Positions 35,976-49,739 are shown, counted from the first letter of the stretch. The stretch: DNA of 64,000 bases from Membranipora membranacea (GCA_914767715.1 OU612074.1:17904062-17968061), one strand, 5' to 3'. The notes: a model not told the origin generated them from the sequence alone. Numbers and translations are program-made.

Positions 35976-38320
35976 CTGCAGTTCATGGGAGTTTATCAGT
36001 TCAGTCAACTGGATACCCCACCTCTCCAGCGTGTTTGAGTAGGAGGGGGCAATAACTAACGCAATGCATCATTAGTACCAAATTGAAATAAATGTTGCAT
36101 AATTGCACCAAGACTAGTTGTGCCGATAAAATGCTCTTGTACGTGGATCATCTTTAAAGAGAGATGCAATATTATAAAAAAGTTAACAGGTATCATTGCA
36201 GAATAGTAGAGATTAGAGAGCAGTGGCCTGAGTATATGATATACAGTTTAGTGGTCGTAAATTAGTAGGTTAGTAGTCAATACTGTGTCCGATATGTAAG
36301 GTTAGCCAATGTGCTTGTAGCGACCTTATTGGCTGTCATTGCAGTGTTCGACAGCCAATCGGAGCAAACACATTTGTGTTTAGTATAGAAGTATAAAAAA
36401 GAAAATCTGATTCGAACAGCTCGTTACCCCTTCATACATTCCAGATCTGAGGGATCTACAGTGTATTACGTTACGCTCATTTTTCACCAAGCACTCGACC
36501 AGTAGATGTGTACAAATAGAGTCAGACCGGCCAGTATCGCAGCAAATATCGAGCACATCCAGGCTTCGAGCTCGTTCTCATTGAGACTCCTGTGATCTCT
36601 CAGTCTGTTATACTCCTCAGCGTGAGTCTCAGCTGACCTAACACTCGTCTCAATCCCCAGTATCCACAGCGCTATCCTGATGTGAGGCTTTCGTGACTTA
36701 ACCTTCCTATCATATTCTAGGATGGGAGATGAGGAAAATTTAAGGCTGGGCGGTAAAACGGTATAAACCGACCTAGGGCCGGTATGGGCCATGACCGTAT
36801 CTGCAATAATGAAACTCTGAGGTTTTTACCGCACCGTACATTGCGGTCAGTATCGGTTTCGCCCTTAACACATCCGCACCGTATTTCCAGAAAGAAGTGA
36901 CATCATTCCGCTGGGGGTCAAACCCGGATGAAGTCAAAGTTTAGTTTTGATAAAGCTCTTGTGTCAACAATTTACAACCTTGACCTTTGTTTCATTTCTA
37001 TAACTGACCAATCATAACACAGTATTTCTTGTTATTACATTATGTTTCATAATCATACCCAATGAAAACTGTTGTAAGAAACACAGCAGGTTATGTTCAA
37101 TTCTATGCTTTGAGTAAATGTGCCTGTGACTGCAAATCATCAAGCTCACAACTTATTCTGATAATCTACTTCTTTTGGGTTGGTAAGTAAGTCAGAGGTT
37201 AGTAAAAATGTTTATCATAGTAAATAAAGATGCTTACTAGGCCTAGACAGGCTACAATCTAAAGCCTGATAGGTATTTATTTATGTTAAACTGTCTGTTT
37301 ACAATGACATCTTATCAATATCATCAATCTAACTAAGAGACGAGTAGTAGAAAGAAGATATGAAAACAAACATTGATTGATTGAATCAACTAAATGCCCA
37401 TATATGTTGTTGTATGATTGAGTAAAATCTTACATCAACAACAAGGGCATACCCTGTGATCCTGATTCATTAAGGGAATGCTTAGATCTTCTGAGCATTC
37501 CCTTAATTTAGTTAGTTCATTGTTCTGAGTAAGTAAGGATTATTATATTCATGACTCGACTGTCTGACTCTGTCTGTGTACGGAAACACTAGTAATTTAA
37601 GTTAGTAGAGGTAGGAGAAATAGTGAGTAGAAAATAGATACTGATCAATGGACAGAATTAAATTTTGACCAGAGCAGAAATAGCTCTATCTCTTTACCAG
37701 AATGGCAATCAAAACATGGGTGGGGTCAGTCAGAATTTGCAATAGCAATGTATGACTTTTGTGTCTTAGACATGTCTTGTGATGAAGAATTGCCAGTTCA
37801 GACCCTGATTTGGTTGGGGGGTCTTCCATTTACTTAATACTAGTCAGGGGCTCTTTCAATTAGATAAAGCCAAAGTCACAATCCAATCGCACACTCAGTG
37901 AGTGAGTGAGACCTGCTTGGGTGTCGCTCATGCACTGCTCGGTCATTGAGTGTGCGATTTTGTCTAGTTGAAAGACCAAGTGAAAAGTGATAATATTGAG
38001 CAATGTGATAGTGATAATCCGCTATAGTAAAGCATTGCTCCTTCTAATTGATAGACCTACTGTATCTTATTCTGATTGTTCATAGCTGTGGGCATGAATG
38101 CAGGTTTTGTTTCCCTTTAAATTATTGGTTGATTAGTGAGTTGGTGTGCAAGACCTCTTTAATGCCTTTTACAGCCCTTATTCAAGTCTAGGCCACTGAT
38201 TGTTTACGATTGCAGGTCAATGCGACTGCCAAAAAGTAGCAGTGCACCACCTCACAAAATAAATGAAATAAATTACTGTGCATCAGCAAGCTCACCATTG
38301 TACATCGTTTTAGGAGAAGA

Positions 38321-41235
38321 ATGGAGGTGGAAGATATAAGCAGTGATACAGAAGATGTTGTAGAGGTGACGCCAAGCTCAAGTATTGTTGAAGCATCAGC
38401 CAAACAGACAGAGGCCAATCAATGTGAGTATTTCAAATAGCAAGGTTCTAAGAGTCCTTATTATCTATTGTGTTAGTTCCCAACGATGACTGAGAACCGA
38501 TTAACTGAACCTTAATACGACCATGAAGGTAAAACATTGTTAGGTCTTATCAAGCTCTGTCACACCACCAGTCAGCCAAGTAGCCTTGATGAATACGTGG
38601 AAACAAATCTGTTTCACTTTTTAACTAAAGAAAAGATGAACTGCAACAACCTCTATCTTCGATATGGGCCATCTTACAGTATTACATATTGTTAGGTCCC
38701 CTTCTTCACTTACCAACAACATTTTCATTGACATTATTGTTGTGTTTTAGCGTCAGATCGAGATATGGAGTTTGAACAAACACCAAGAACATCGAAATCT
38801 CAAGTCTGGGAGTGCTTTGATTGTTCTGTCAATCTTTCCAAAGATCCCGCCACCGGTCTAGAGATACGGAAAAAAACAGCAACATGTAAGTTTTGTAAGG
38901 GGGACAAAGGGGTATTTGTGTGTGCTAGAGGCAACACTAGCAACCTTTGGTCTCATTTAGAAAAAAAACATTACTCTGAATACTCTAAGATAGCTCCTTC
39001 TAGCCTCCAGAAGTCAAGAATAGGTCGTTTGTACAGCCAAAAAACACCTCCTAACCAGCCTACCATATCCACTGCTCTAAGAGCCGCAACACCATACAGT
39101 AGTAAATCCCGTGAACACAAGCTACGCACTGACGCTATAATAGATTACATTACATCAGTTGGTAGACCTCTATCTACTGTAGACAGCCCCAAATTTGCAC
39201 AGATGTTGCGCTTGTTTGACAATAGATATACAATCCCGTCTCGTCGATCAATCACTGAGACTTACTTACCTGAAAAATATCTAACTGTAAGGACAGGAAT
39301 CCTGAAAAAGCTGGAGGAAAACAACAACTCGCTAGTCCCTATATTTAGCATCACAACAGATTTATGGTCCTCAATCAATCTCGAGCCCTATATATCCCTC
39401 ACAGCTCATTATGTCACTAACAATATGGAGCTCAAAAAACACACTCTCGAAACTAAGTACATTCCCGATCGGCACACAGGTGTCAATCTGAGCAAAGCTC
39501 TAGAAGAACTTCTCAAGTATTGGTCTCTCAGTTTCAAACATGTAGCTGCCATCACCACAGATTTGGCTGCCAACATGCTGAAAATGGCCGATGTGTCAGG
39601 GATGACACGTGTACCGTGTTTTGGTCACCTCCTACACAATGCTGTCAGCAAAGCATTTGATACACCTGAAGTTAAGCCGCTGCTTGCAAAGCTACGACGC
39701 ATATCTGCCTATTTTCATCAGTCGCATTCTCGGGCTCTGAAACTTGAGGCTGAACAGAAGAAAGCCGGCAGATCAGAGCGAATCCCTCATGCCCCATGTC
39801 CCACAAGATGGGGAAGTACCTATGATATGATTCGAGACATGGATGAGAATTTGGTATTCATCAAAAGGATTGTTGTGGAGGACAACTCCGCTCTAGTTCC
39901 AACTCCTGATGAAGAAAAGTTGTTGAAACGTCTTGTAGAGGCGTTCGCTGAGCTCAGCACAATGACAGACAGCTTGAGTGGAGAGAAGACTGTTAGTGTA
40001 AGTGCTGTGCTACCAATGCTACGCATCATCAAATCCCTGCAGTACACAGGGATGAAGGACAACCTAGGCAGATGTTTCAGGGAAACTGTGTATGATTATA
40101 TCAGCGAAAGGTTCGATCAAATTTGGATGAAACACTGTTCGAGTTCTCTGTTCTGTTCTCTGCTTTTATTCTTCTATTCTATTTTGTTCAATTCATACTA
40201 ACTTATTTCGCTCATACTAACATTGTTTACTTCAGCTAAGAATTTAGGATAAACTAAGGCCAGGTCACCCTTGCTCTAACCTACCTCTGGAAGTGATAAT
40301 AAGGACAAAATAAGGAATCTGTTGCTTTTGCTTCTTTATTCTCACCAGACAATAAACATGTTTGTATATGAATTGCAGATTGCTTGGTGAGCGAGTAAAA
40401 TCCATGACACAAACCCTGATCAAGGCAACCGTCCTAGACCCGCGTTATGTACTTGAAGTCGATGATATATGTAGCTCCTTTATGATTCAGTACGATGAGG
40501 AGTGCATCCTCAAGGATCTTACAGACATCATTAAAAAGAAAAATGCAGGTAGGTGATTTATTTTGCATTCATACTTTTCATCAACCAACTGCATGTGAAG
40601 ATGGCGTTTCCTGTCTCATGTAATTAAAAGCCAATTTTTCAGTCAAGTCTGGGGGATCATAATTGCTATCCACCTAACGCAAAATATAACCAAACATATG
40701 TTTGCATTTTGTTTTTTTTCACTTGCATTCAACAGCTAGTGAATAGTCAGAGATGCATTTTTACTCTGCGAAAAAATAAGTAGAGTGTTTTGATATTTAA
40801 CAGTGGTATATTGTTGTGTTATGTTGTCCAACAGGAGGTGAACAGCTCGAGCGTAGCGAGACATCTGAACCCAAGCGTAAGAGATCTAAGCTCGGAGCAC
40901 TTTACAAGTCTCTGAAGAAACAAGACTCGACAGAGCTGCCACCTGACACAGTATCTGCTGAAGAGCAAGCTAAACTGCAGCTCGAAACTTATAAAACATT
41001 GGCTAGCAAACATCCAATCGAGTTCGATGATGACCCCTTAATCTGGTGGAGATCGTTCAAAAGCACCATCCCAGAACTCAGCATCATGGTGCGATCATAT
41101 CTCGCTATTCAGGCAACCAGCTGTGCTTCAGAGCGGCTGTTCAGTAAGGCAGGTTTCATTGTTAATAAATATAGGACAAGTTTGAAAAGTGACAATGTGT
41201 CTATGCTTACATTCCTTGCGACAAATTCAGATTAA
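38321..41235 (+). CDS. hAT transposase with BED zinc finger (ZBED-like), intact
   Basis: Four exons: 38321-38423, 38751-40110, 40379-40548, 40835-41235; all GT-AG, phases agree, 2034 nt, 677 residues. The N-terminus is acidic. A BED finger has Cys80, Cys83, His103 and His108 with WSHLEKKH. The RNase H-like catalytic core shows Asp238 (ITTDLWSS), Asp305 (ITTDLAAN) and the CFGHLLHN motif that follows it; Glu644 lies in the C-terminal dimerisation/catalytic segment SCASERLFSKAGF. A basic stretch (EPKRKRSK) in exon 4 could be a nuclear signal. All features needed for cut-and-paste transposition appear present, and the element around it has intact ends. Domestication is possible in this family, but linkage to intact ends argues for a true transposon. 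Confidence 0.92.
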
Positions 41236-41290
41236 TCATGTTACACTTTCCTTATAATTCACTCTCTGGGTCACAGGTCTTCTGGTCGTT

Positions 41291-41902
41291 GAGTTTTTGC
41301 TGTTTTATGTCCAACGCTTCTAAAATTGTGGTCAAACTATGACTATTGTAATCTCCAGTTTTTCAATTATAAGTATTGTATGAGTATTTGGTTATTTTAT
41401 TACTCAAACAAGAACTCAAGTTTCTTATTTCTTAGTGTGTGCAATCATTTGGCATTCGTTTTTTTTCTCTTTGTCTTATGTAGCTTTGTGACTACATTAC
41501 ATACTCTGCGGCAGATTATTTATAACTTGCGGTTACACTGGCTGTGTAGATACATTTCTTTTCCCTCTGCATTTGCAATATTGATTTTAATTTTTAGTTT
41601 TTGTTGTTTTATGTCCAACGCTTCTAAAATTACGGTTAAACTACGACTGTTGTAATCTCCAGTTTTTCAATTATATGTATTGCATGAGTATTTGGGTATT
41701 TTATAACTCAAACAAGAACTCGAGTTTCTTATTTCTTAGCGTGTGCAATCATTTTGCATTTGTTTTTTTCTCTTCGTCTTATGTAGCTTTGTGACTACAT
41801 TACATACTCTGCGGCAGATTATTTATAACTTGCGGTTACACTGGCTGTGTAGATACATTTCTTTTCCCTCCGCATTTGCAATATTGATTTTAATTTTTAC
41901 TC
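41291..41902. repeat. 306-bp tandem duplication inside the hAT element
   Basis: Two direct copies of about 306 bp, starting near 41291 and 41597, each with TTTTATGTCCAACGCTTCTA near its start and GATTTTAATTTTTA at its end. They lie after the transposase stop and give two similar hydrophobic open frames that are not genes. Confidence 0.85.
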
Positions 41903-42852
41903 TATGTTATGTTCTGTCATACAGGTCGATATCCGATTGATCCATTTCACGACTCAGTTTCATATATTTCACTTTCAGTATAGAAGAGCAATGTTGATAA
42001 GCTTGTCATTTTATTATTTCTGTTCATATGATCACGTTAAGGTCTAACTTGGTCACAGCTATGTTATGTTACCTTATTAAAGCAGGACAAAGCTCAAGAG
42101 GTTAACTAAAACACATTTGTATTAGTTCAAGACATTGTTGGAAATGCATATTGACAAAGGAGTGTTAAACAGTAATATTGTGTGGGCTAATGGCACTCTT
42201 CAATCAGAAGGCGGTAGCCCGGAGGCAGGAACACAGTCTGTGCCATGAGAGTGACTGTGAGGTGATCAGCATTGTTTTTATCCTCTTCTTGTTTAAAATG
42301 GGAATGGGAGTTATCCTCTCAAAAATGAGGTATGATGATGGAAAACTCAAAAATAAACGGTGCGGGTCGGTATTTTAAAATCCAACTTCATATACCGAAA
42401 TGCAACGGTGTTCGGTGCAGTTTGGAGTTGCCTCCTGTCGGTATCGGTTTGAGAAGACAACTCAATACCGCCCAGCCTTAGGAAAATTTGATGAAATAAC
42501 GATAAAATTATCATTTAGTATGGTCTATTTTATGTCTTACTAGTCTTTCTGTGCATTGATGAATTGTAGCATCAGTAATGATTGACAAAAGAGGCTCAAT
42601 GCAAATACACATCATTACTCAGTGAGCGCCTGATAATGTTTTGAATTGAACGACCCTCTCATGTTCTTCATGGTATCAAACTGAGAAAAATGTTACGCTG
42701 AGTTTTTGGTATTGAAAGTCTGTTGTTGGTTTAATATCAAATGCACAGTCCACAAAGCCAGAGCAAGTTTGTTATGTATCGAGACACCTTGCTAGAGTCT
42801 TCAATTTGTAATCAGCACAAGCACAAGTACGCATAGTAAGCATTTTAAAAGA

Positions 42853-44789
42853 CTAGAACTGATAAGATCAGAGACCACCGACAGAAGCAAAACTCTTCGG
42901 CTCAGTTGGATAGGTCATAGCTTAGTTCACTGGTCAGAGTGATGTTCGTCATTTTGTCTGTTTTCGGAGTTGCTCCCCGTCCATTGGAGGGAAAACAACT
43001 CCGAATTTAGGCTAATGGATCAAAATTGAGCATGGGTGGGCAACCTTTTTCTAAAAGAGGTCACATTTTACACAGGCTCAACACAAAAGGGCGCAACCTA
43101 TATTTCAGGTATGAAATCGGAACCGGAAACCGGAGTGACAATTTTTTACAAACTTAAACAGATTTATGTGTAAAAGCTGTGGTATGTTGCACGGAACATC
43201 AGCTGAACAGAAATACTAATTCAAAAAATCTTGTGGAGTTTTGTGGTGTGATGTTTGATTTGGCTGGGTATATGACTGTATCCCAATTTTCAATGTGTTT
43301 GGAAAAGGACAGGGTGGGTGTGGGAGGGGTGCTCTACCGCAATGGGGAAGTTTCTTGCGAATGCTTGTAAAATTAGATGCAATCTGGAACATTTCAGCCA
43401 TAAAGCAGGAGCATTTTTAACATGAAAACTTGCTAATACTCATCTGCATTTCTTGTTCAAAGTGACAGATTTGCTAAAAAAAATAAGTACATATGATATC
43501 AACGAAAATTTTCATACGAGTTTCCAAAGGTCACCGTTCTGGGTTATTTTGAAAATAAAGCACTTGACAAAGGAGTTAACACCAATACAGTTAAGATGAT
43601 TATGTCTAGAAACGGCTTTGGAAGCTACATGCTTAATGCTGAATGGCCACTATTTTGAGATATATTGTGCCTACGTAGTTGAATATCAAGATTACAAAAT
43701 GAGAAATGGGAATTGAAATTAACGTGTAATATATTTTTTCAGACATAAGGGCACAGTCAGCCCGCAAAATATTGTTCATTAGGCCGCACTGGAAAAAGGC
43801 CGCAGGTTGTCGACAGCTGATCAAGAGTTATGCAGGACTTTTACTTACAATAGGAATTACCGGTGTAAAATTCTAAAATCCGCCAATATCCGACAAACAT
43901 AACAAAACAAAGAAACAAAGATAATGACAGGTTCATGGGCAGCTACTATAAAAGAACTGGATAATAGTATAATCTGTGACAAGTTTGCGTGAATGAATGA
44001 AAATAATCATGAAATCATAGCTGCTATTATTTTAACTCACATGGGAGAAGTGTAATTATAGCAATGAGTAAAGAAGATTACATGACAATAATTTTATAAG
44101 ATAACAAAATAATCTTAACTCCAATTCCTAGGAGCACAGAGTTTAACAAAGGGTATATCTTCCCCCTTTTTAGTGATTAGCCTTTGAACCATAGAAATTT
44201 CTATTGAAACAGATGGCTTTGAACCATTGATAATACTATTAAAGTAGATTTTAAACATTTTGCCCAGGCACTAAGGCTTAAATGATTTGCTCAGGTATGA
44301 CTGTTCTTTTAGATATTAGCCTTTGAACCATAGAAATTTCTATTTGTGCAAATTTTAACCATAGATATTTTTATTAAAGCAGATTTTACACATTTTGCCC
44401 TGGCACTTAGGCTTTATTAAGTTGCTCTGATGAGTGATTGGAGGATTGCACATAGACAAAACATTTTGATGCAATCCCATAGACATAGACAAAACTATGT
44501 CTATGGGATTGAATAAAAATGGCTAGAAAAAGCCAAAAAACCTGTGCTGGCTGTTGCAAGTTTTCTATGTCATAGCATCAACTGCTGTTGTTCATACTAT
44601 TTCCAAAGAGAAGATCAGGTATGAATCTTGTTAACTTGACAATAATTGAGGATGGATGGGCAAAACTGTAGGTGTTTATTGTGTGCAAAAATAGGGCTCA
44701 GCTGCCACATAAGTTGTCAGAAGTCCCCTATGAGAACTGCTTCATGGGCATTGCCTTAATACCACCTCAAACTATCGTTTTCGGTAGGA
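42853..44789 (-). mobile_element. Second Helitron-like element, inverted, in copy C
   Basis: Reads as the reverse complement of the 29208 element, starting (on plus) CTAGAAC and ending CGGTAGGA. The empty site in copy B (AAGA then TTAACA, near 16583) gives exact edges: in element orientation it entered between A and T, with no duplication. It lacks the SINE-like piece and one of the two hAT-like elements, so the inner insertions in the first copy are later. No coding capacity. Confidence 0.8.
43031..43819. mobile_element. hAT-like non-autonomous element inside the inverted Helitron-like copy
   Basis: Ends CATGGGTGGGCAACC and (reverse) CAGCTGTCGACAACC. It corresponds to the 30728-31454 element seen from the other strand. 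Flanks TTGAG and ATCAAGAG are a worn target duplication. Confidence 0.75.
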
Positions 44790-46162
44790 TTAACAAACCG
44801 ACTTCATACTGCAGGTATGTAAATGTCATCATAAGATGTACTTACCTGCATCCTTTACAGAGATTTGATTCTGATCTGGACCTCTGAATTCCTCGTGTTC
44901 AGTGAGACTGTATATATCCAGACTTAGATCACTCTCATCATCACCACCTCCCCCAGCTCTCTGCTGTCCCTGAAGGGCATCAGTAATAACCTAGCCTACA
45001 AATAGTATGAATATTATCAATGAGTTTATTACACTGAATAATACAATTCTCCAGGTTATTAGCTGATCAGTGTTGAGGGGAGGCAATTCCGAATGCTGGT
45101 ATAATGGATCAAATTAGTTAATTAGCAACTAGGTATGACTGTGAGGAACAGCTAAGGACACTGCAGGTAGAAGCTTAGCGGCAAATTTTCGTTCGGCGTT
45201 CATCTACGGTTGACCGAAACCGCCAATGTTTTCCCACATATCCAACAGGACAAAAAAATTCAAGGAACAAAAATTCGCGATTGTCTTCTCTCGACCAAGG
45301 TTTCACGGTTTAAAAGTTCGCAGAGTTGTCCCCTCACAAAATTTTAAATGGAATCGCTAAAATCTGAACATCAACATGTTTATGTACAGAATTTATCATC
45401 TGGAAGAAAAAATCATGGCACAAACATATCGCGAGAAGGCAACTTCGCGAAATCGCGAATTATTTATGAAACTTTTTGTCCCAGCCCCAGTGCCAAAGCT
45501 CAAGTCTGACCACAACCACAACCTCTATGTTGGCTTAGTCAAGTGCTAAATTAAATGCCATATTTGGTCTGACCGAATCCGCCATAGCTCATCACAGAAA
45601 GAATCAAGCGAATGTTGCTGATTACGCTCCACCTACTTTCGACTCCTCTGTCTCTCTCTCCATATCCTGCTGCCGCTGACTCCACATCACATCTACAGCT
45701 GATACAGTGCTGAACTCTGCTCCCTGGGGACGACTCATTTCTCTCACCACTAAGGTTTGCATTATTAGTGATGTTGTATGTTGATGAGGACGCTGATGAG
45801 TTTGGTGTGTTGGAAGACCACTGGCTACAGTCGGCATCAGCGTTTATGTTCATACTGGACACACCTGAAAAGAGTGTTCAACTTGATCATAAAGTGCCTC
45901 CTTACCTTCGCTGTACAGGTAATGCGATGCATGGGAAGTCAGTATAAATACATACAATACGTAATCAGGATATCCAATATTGCCACTATTTTCTATAAAT
46001 ACTCTAATTTTTAACATGGTTTTTAGTAACTATTTTTATCATTTTGTATTTTACTCCTGTGTATTTTAGTGCTAACTCTTTTTTCCTAGTGGAATTCACT
46101 CCAGTACATCACACTGCTGATTTTAGGAGGATCAAAAATACATACATGCATTTAAATTTTAT

Positions 46163-46635
46163 CAGAAGTATCACATACCAAGTTGGGTGTAGTCTCCTCT
46201 TCAAACCCACAGATAACTCTCTGTAAGTTCATCGGCAGAAATCAAATTACAGTCTGATCGTCATATTACACGCCACTCTTATCCTGAGAGCAAACAATTA
46301 ATTGAACACAATTCTATTATTTGCCAGCTCAGACGGTGTACTGTTTGACAGCTGATTAATCAACTCACTCCTTTATAAATAGAATGTAAGTCTACAGAGC
46401 ACATCACGCAGATTGAAAACTCGTCCAATAACGACTCGGTCCACATTTGTGCACCTGACAGCTATTCTGGCAGATGATAATGTTGCAGCTTGAATCTCCA
46501 CTATTGTTATTCTCGCAGCCCTCGGCTTGTTCAGTCATTCCGTTTATTCACATTTATTCTCACATATCACAATGCATCGTAAAATCCTATATCAATCATT
46601 GTAATGATCAGATACCTATGATAGGATAACTCATT
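46163..46635. other. Single-copy sequence after the copy C breakpoint
   Basis: Homology to copy B intron 15 ends here. No coding exon, repeat or RNA gene was recognised. Confidence 0.5.
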
Positions 46636-47601
46636 TAAGACCACTGTCTTGCGGCAGCATATCCGCAATTTTTCTCAAAATCGCCTTTAGCAAGTGAAAT
46701 GTTAAGAATCTCAAAAAGGTCTTACTAGGGAAAAACAACATGCTGAATACAAAAACAAGGGTGTACCCGATTGAAGCGATAAGGCCATTCATGTAAGCGG
46801 CAGCGCAACAGAATATCCGCAATTTTTAAATAAAATGTGTTTCTAAGGTAAAGGTAAGGTGAATCAAAAGATAAGAGGTACCAAATTAAAACAATCATGT
46901 CAGCGGTAGCATCGCAACTTTTCTCTAAATTGATTTTAAAATGTGAAATGTTACGAGCTTAAAACAATGATATTTCTTGCAAGGTAAAACAACATGCCGC
47001 ATCCAATATTGAGAGTGTACCCAGTGGTAACGATCATGTCAGCGGCAGCACGGAAGCATATCTGGAACTTTTCTCATAATCGGTTTGATAGATGAAATGT
47101 TGTGAGTTCAATATGATCAACAGAGAACACGACTATATCTGCGCTTTAACACGATATTTCAAAAGGTGGTCAGCGACGGCACTACATCCCCACGAGAACA
47201 AGACAAGAAGCAGCCTAGTCATAAGACTGCTAAAAAGTGATAGTGTGAGACAAATTTGATGTGGGGAAAAACAGGTGTCTCTCCAGAGTGAATAAAATTG
47301 CAGAGTCCAAATATGAGGGTGTACCCAGTTGAAACGGCCAGCGGCAGGACTACTGCATATCCCAAATAATCACACTATCAATTGTAATTAGTCATTTTGA
47401 TGCAGTTGGCAGAAGTCAAGACTATAGTACTGTGTTAGCATAATATATTACATCATTGCATGAGGTGGATGGTCAGTGACAGCATTGCCGCTACCGCATT
47501 CACCATATCATGCCATTAACCTGTTAGGAAAAGATGCAAAGCTGTTGAAACATCAAACAAAGTTGTTTGTAATTGCCCCAAGAGCCAAGACAGTGGTCTT
47601 A
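46636..47601. mobile_element. 966-bp terminal-inverted-repeat element with internal degenerate repeats
   Basis: Perfect 16-bp inverted ends, TAAGACCACTGTCTTG (46636-46651) and its complement (47586-47601). If the outer TA on each side is the target duplication, the element proper starts AGACCACTG, as in Tc1/mariner-type MITEs. Inside, a degenerate unit recurs about every 130-170 bp, with CATATCCGCAATTTTTCT, AAACAACATGC, GTGTACCC and AGCGGCAG. No transposase frame. Confidence 0.75.
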
Positions 47602-48240
47602 GATCGTACAATATTATACTAGCCTCAAAGAAGTTTGACATTATTCCATTGAAATGTTACAACTTGTGCTGATCTAACACAAGCAGACTTTTGCAAGTTT
47701 GCTTGGTAAATAAATTGGTATGTCAACAAAATACCCACAATGCAACTTCAACCCGGAAATCCCTGAAAATCAGAATGTTTTGCATGAGTTATTTCATTAT
47801 CATTCTGTCAGAATAGGAGTTATGTCCCCATACATATAATGTAAAGATAAAACCCCTCTTAATTTCTAAATATGACCACTACAACTGGATACACCCGGTG
47901 AATTTTACAGAACATACACCAATGAAGTATAAAACACGATCAGTATCCTGCCATCAAATATTGTCCGTGCCATAACAACTTATGCTATAGCTGCTTCTGG
48001 TCTAAATAGCTGTTTTCTGCGTGAGTTTTCTCAAGCCAATCTGCTCATTCATTTGTAGAAATTTGTAGAAATGAATGTGAAATTCAAAGCAAACTAAGGA
48101 TCTCAGCATTGGTAACCTCCACACTGCATTATTATAAACCCAGCAGCATAACACGTTGGTGAGAGAACGGATTTAATATGTGATAAATTTAGATTAGGAT
48201 TGCTAATAACTAGAGTTGCAAGTTTTGGCGCCAAGACTTG

Positions 48241-48478
48241 GAATCACAGTGTTCTCACAATTCATGACTGGGATTTGTTGGAGATATAATAACAATTTTT
48301 TTATCTGCTGCGTTCCCATTATGTGAACTTTATTGGCCATAGAGGTTGAGCTTTATCAATTAGTGATAAGATATATTGGTGCGGGCTGGCACAATAACTC
48401 CTATCAGAGTTATTTAGGCATTGTGCCATTGTTTGCGTACGCCGCCAACTAAAATAATGATAACAGAGATGACGGATT
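48241..48478 (+). repeat. Dispersed repeat, copy 1
   Basis: Begins TCACAGTGTTCTCACAATT and ends AACTAAAATAATGATAACA. The same order of motifs occurs at 49740-49948, which is somewhat shorter. Confidence 0.7.
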
Positions 48479-49739
48479 GCTTAGTGGTTCTTTAATACAA
48501 GGGGCTTCGAAATTTTCATTTAACTCTTCTTATTAAAGCTTCCATATTCATATCAATCAACTCAGAATGATTTTTGCAATCATTTAAGTTGTTCATCGAT
48601 ATAAAAAGACAAAGCTAGAGTATAGTTTGTTGATGCCATGCCGAATATCTTTTCGCTGTCTGAAGTTTAAACTGTGTTGACAAATGCATAATATGACTTC
48701 ATGATAGACACTGTGATCCTGTGATAGACCTTGCCACTGCGAAAGTGACTGGAAATATATACTTATCAAGACAGTGTGTCTCCCATATAATTGACAGAAT
48801 ACAGAATCTTCCCTTGGCAGACTTGAATCTCAAACATCCGATACATAAATACAGACCTTGATGATTCATGTTATAGAGTAAAAATTCAAAAGGTTAATTG
48901 CAAGATCTTAAGAACACTGGAGAACCCTTTGATCCATTTTTATTATCACATGGTACTATTGGATTCCTTAATAAAAATAAACTAAACTTAACGAATCCAC
49001 TTTTGAGGGACTATTGTAATATTTCATACAATAAAAAATTGAGTTTCTGCAAGCAGTAGTTAATTGAAATTGTAGTATTATTTTCCTTTTATTAAGCAAG
49101 CACAATGTGTAGTATATGTCATGTAATAAATAATAGATGGGTTGAAATACAACTCTAGTGCCAAATTATATTTTCTCACTGCATGACAGAAGTTTTTAGG
49201 GTAGTGATTGCAGATTTTATTATTTAGTTTGACCATTTTATTAGGAATTTCATGTAAATGCTTCTCTTTGATATGAAGGCAGTGTCATTTGATGTCAGAT
49301 CGCGCCGATGCAGACCAAGCCCTAGGTGCATTTTCTGCGTCTCAGTAGAAGCCTGCACATAACATCATGGAAAGGTATACAGCCAAGGGTGCTGGGGGCT
49401 TGAATAATCATCCTTGATACCTCACAGGTGGGAGTCGAAACCAACACTCCTGCGGCACCAAATGCCTCAATCAAGAAAAGACTGGAACAACGATTTGCAG
49501 GGAGTATTGGGGGATTTCAGATCATTTTGCTAATGTTATTAGTTTTCTTTGCGTTCCAACAAAAATGGGGCGATATCATGCCCTATGTCCCTTGATTAGT
49601 AACATTATTATTTATTATTATTATTTTGCTTGATATGTAGTAAACTATCACTCTGCATAATTATGTCATGTCATGAGTTCAAGTGGACAACATTGGACGC
49701 TATTAGCCTGTAGGGGGGACATTGAGTCTATGAACTCAC

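Larger units (their letters stand above)
36741..42480 (+). mobile_element. Full-length autonomous hAT transposon
   Basis: A 5740-bp insertion with terminal inverted repeats starting TAAGGCTGGGCGGTA at both ends and a perfect 8-bp target duplication GGAAAATT (36733-36740 and 42481-42488). Copy B keeps the empty site with one GGAAAATT. The TAAGG start fits the hAT consensus. The first and last 100-150 bp repeat CCGGTA/ACCGTA/CGGTA-type motifs, likely transposase-binding sites. It encodes one spliced, apparently intact BED-type transposase. Untranslated parts contain hairpins (37469-37506 and about 37848-37975) and a 306-bp tandem duplication near the 3' end. Confidence 0.95.
36484..45864 (-). 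pseudogene. SLC5 copy C: last three exons only, with a stop codon
   Basis: Homologues of exons 16 (45637-45864), 17 (44846-44995) and 18 (36484-36716) of copies A and B, in order, with splice sites kept. Exon 17 has TAG at plus 44991-44993 (second triplet of the exon), where A and B have Ser, which ends the frame. Homology stops at about 46162, inside intron 15, so exons 1-15, including nearly all transmembrane helices, are absent. The intron between exons 18 and 17 holds the 5.74-kb hAT transposon and the inverted Helitron-like element. Shared intron 16 MITE and point changes put C closer to B than to A. Confidence 0.92.

Noticed and set aside
41326-41940. Two similar hydrophobic plus frames
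   Set aside because: They arise from a 306-bp tandem duplication in the 3' part of the hAT element and look like AT-rich untranslated sequence.
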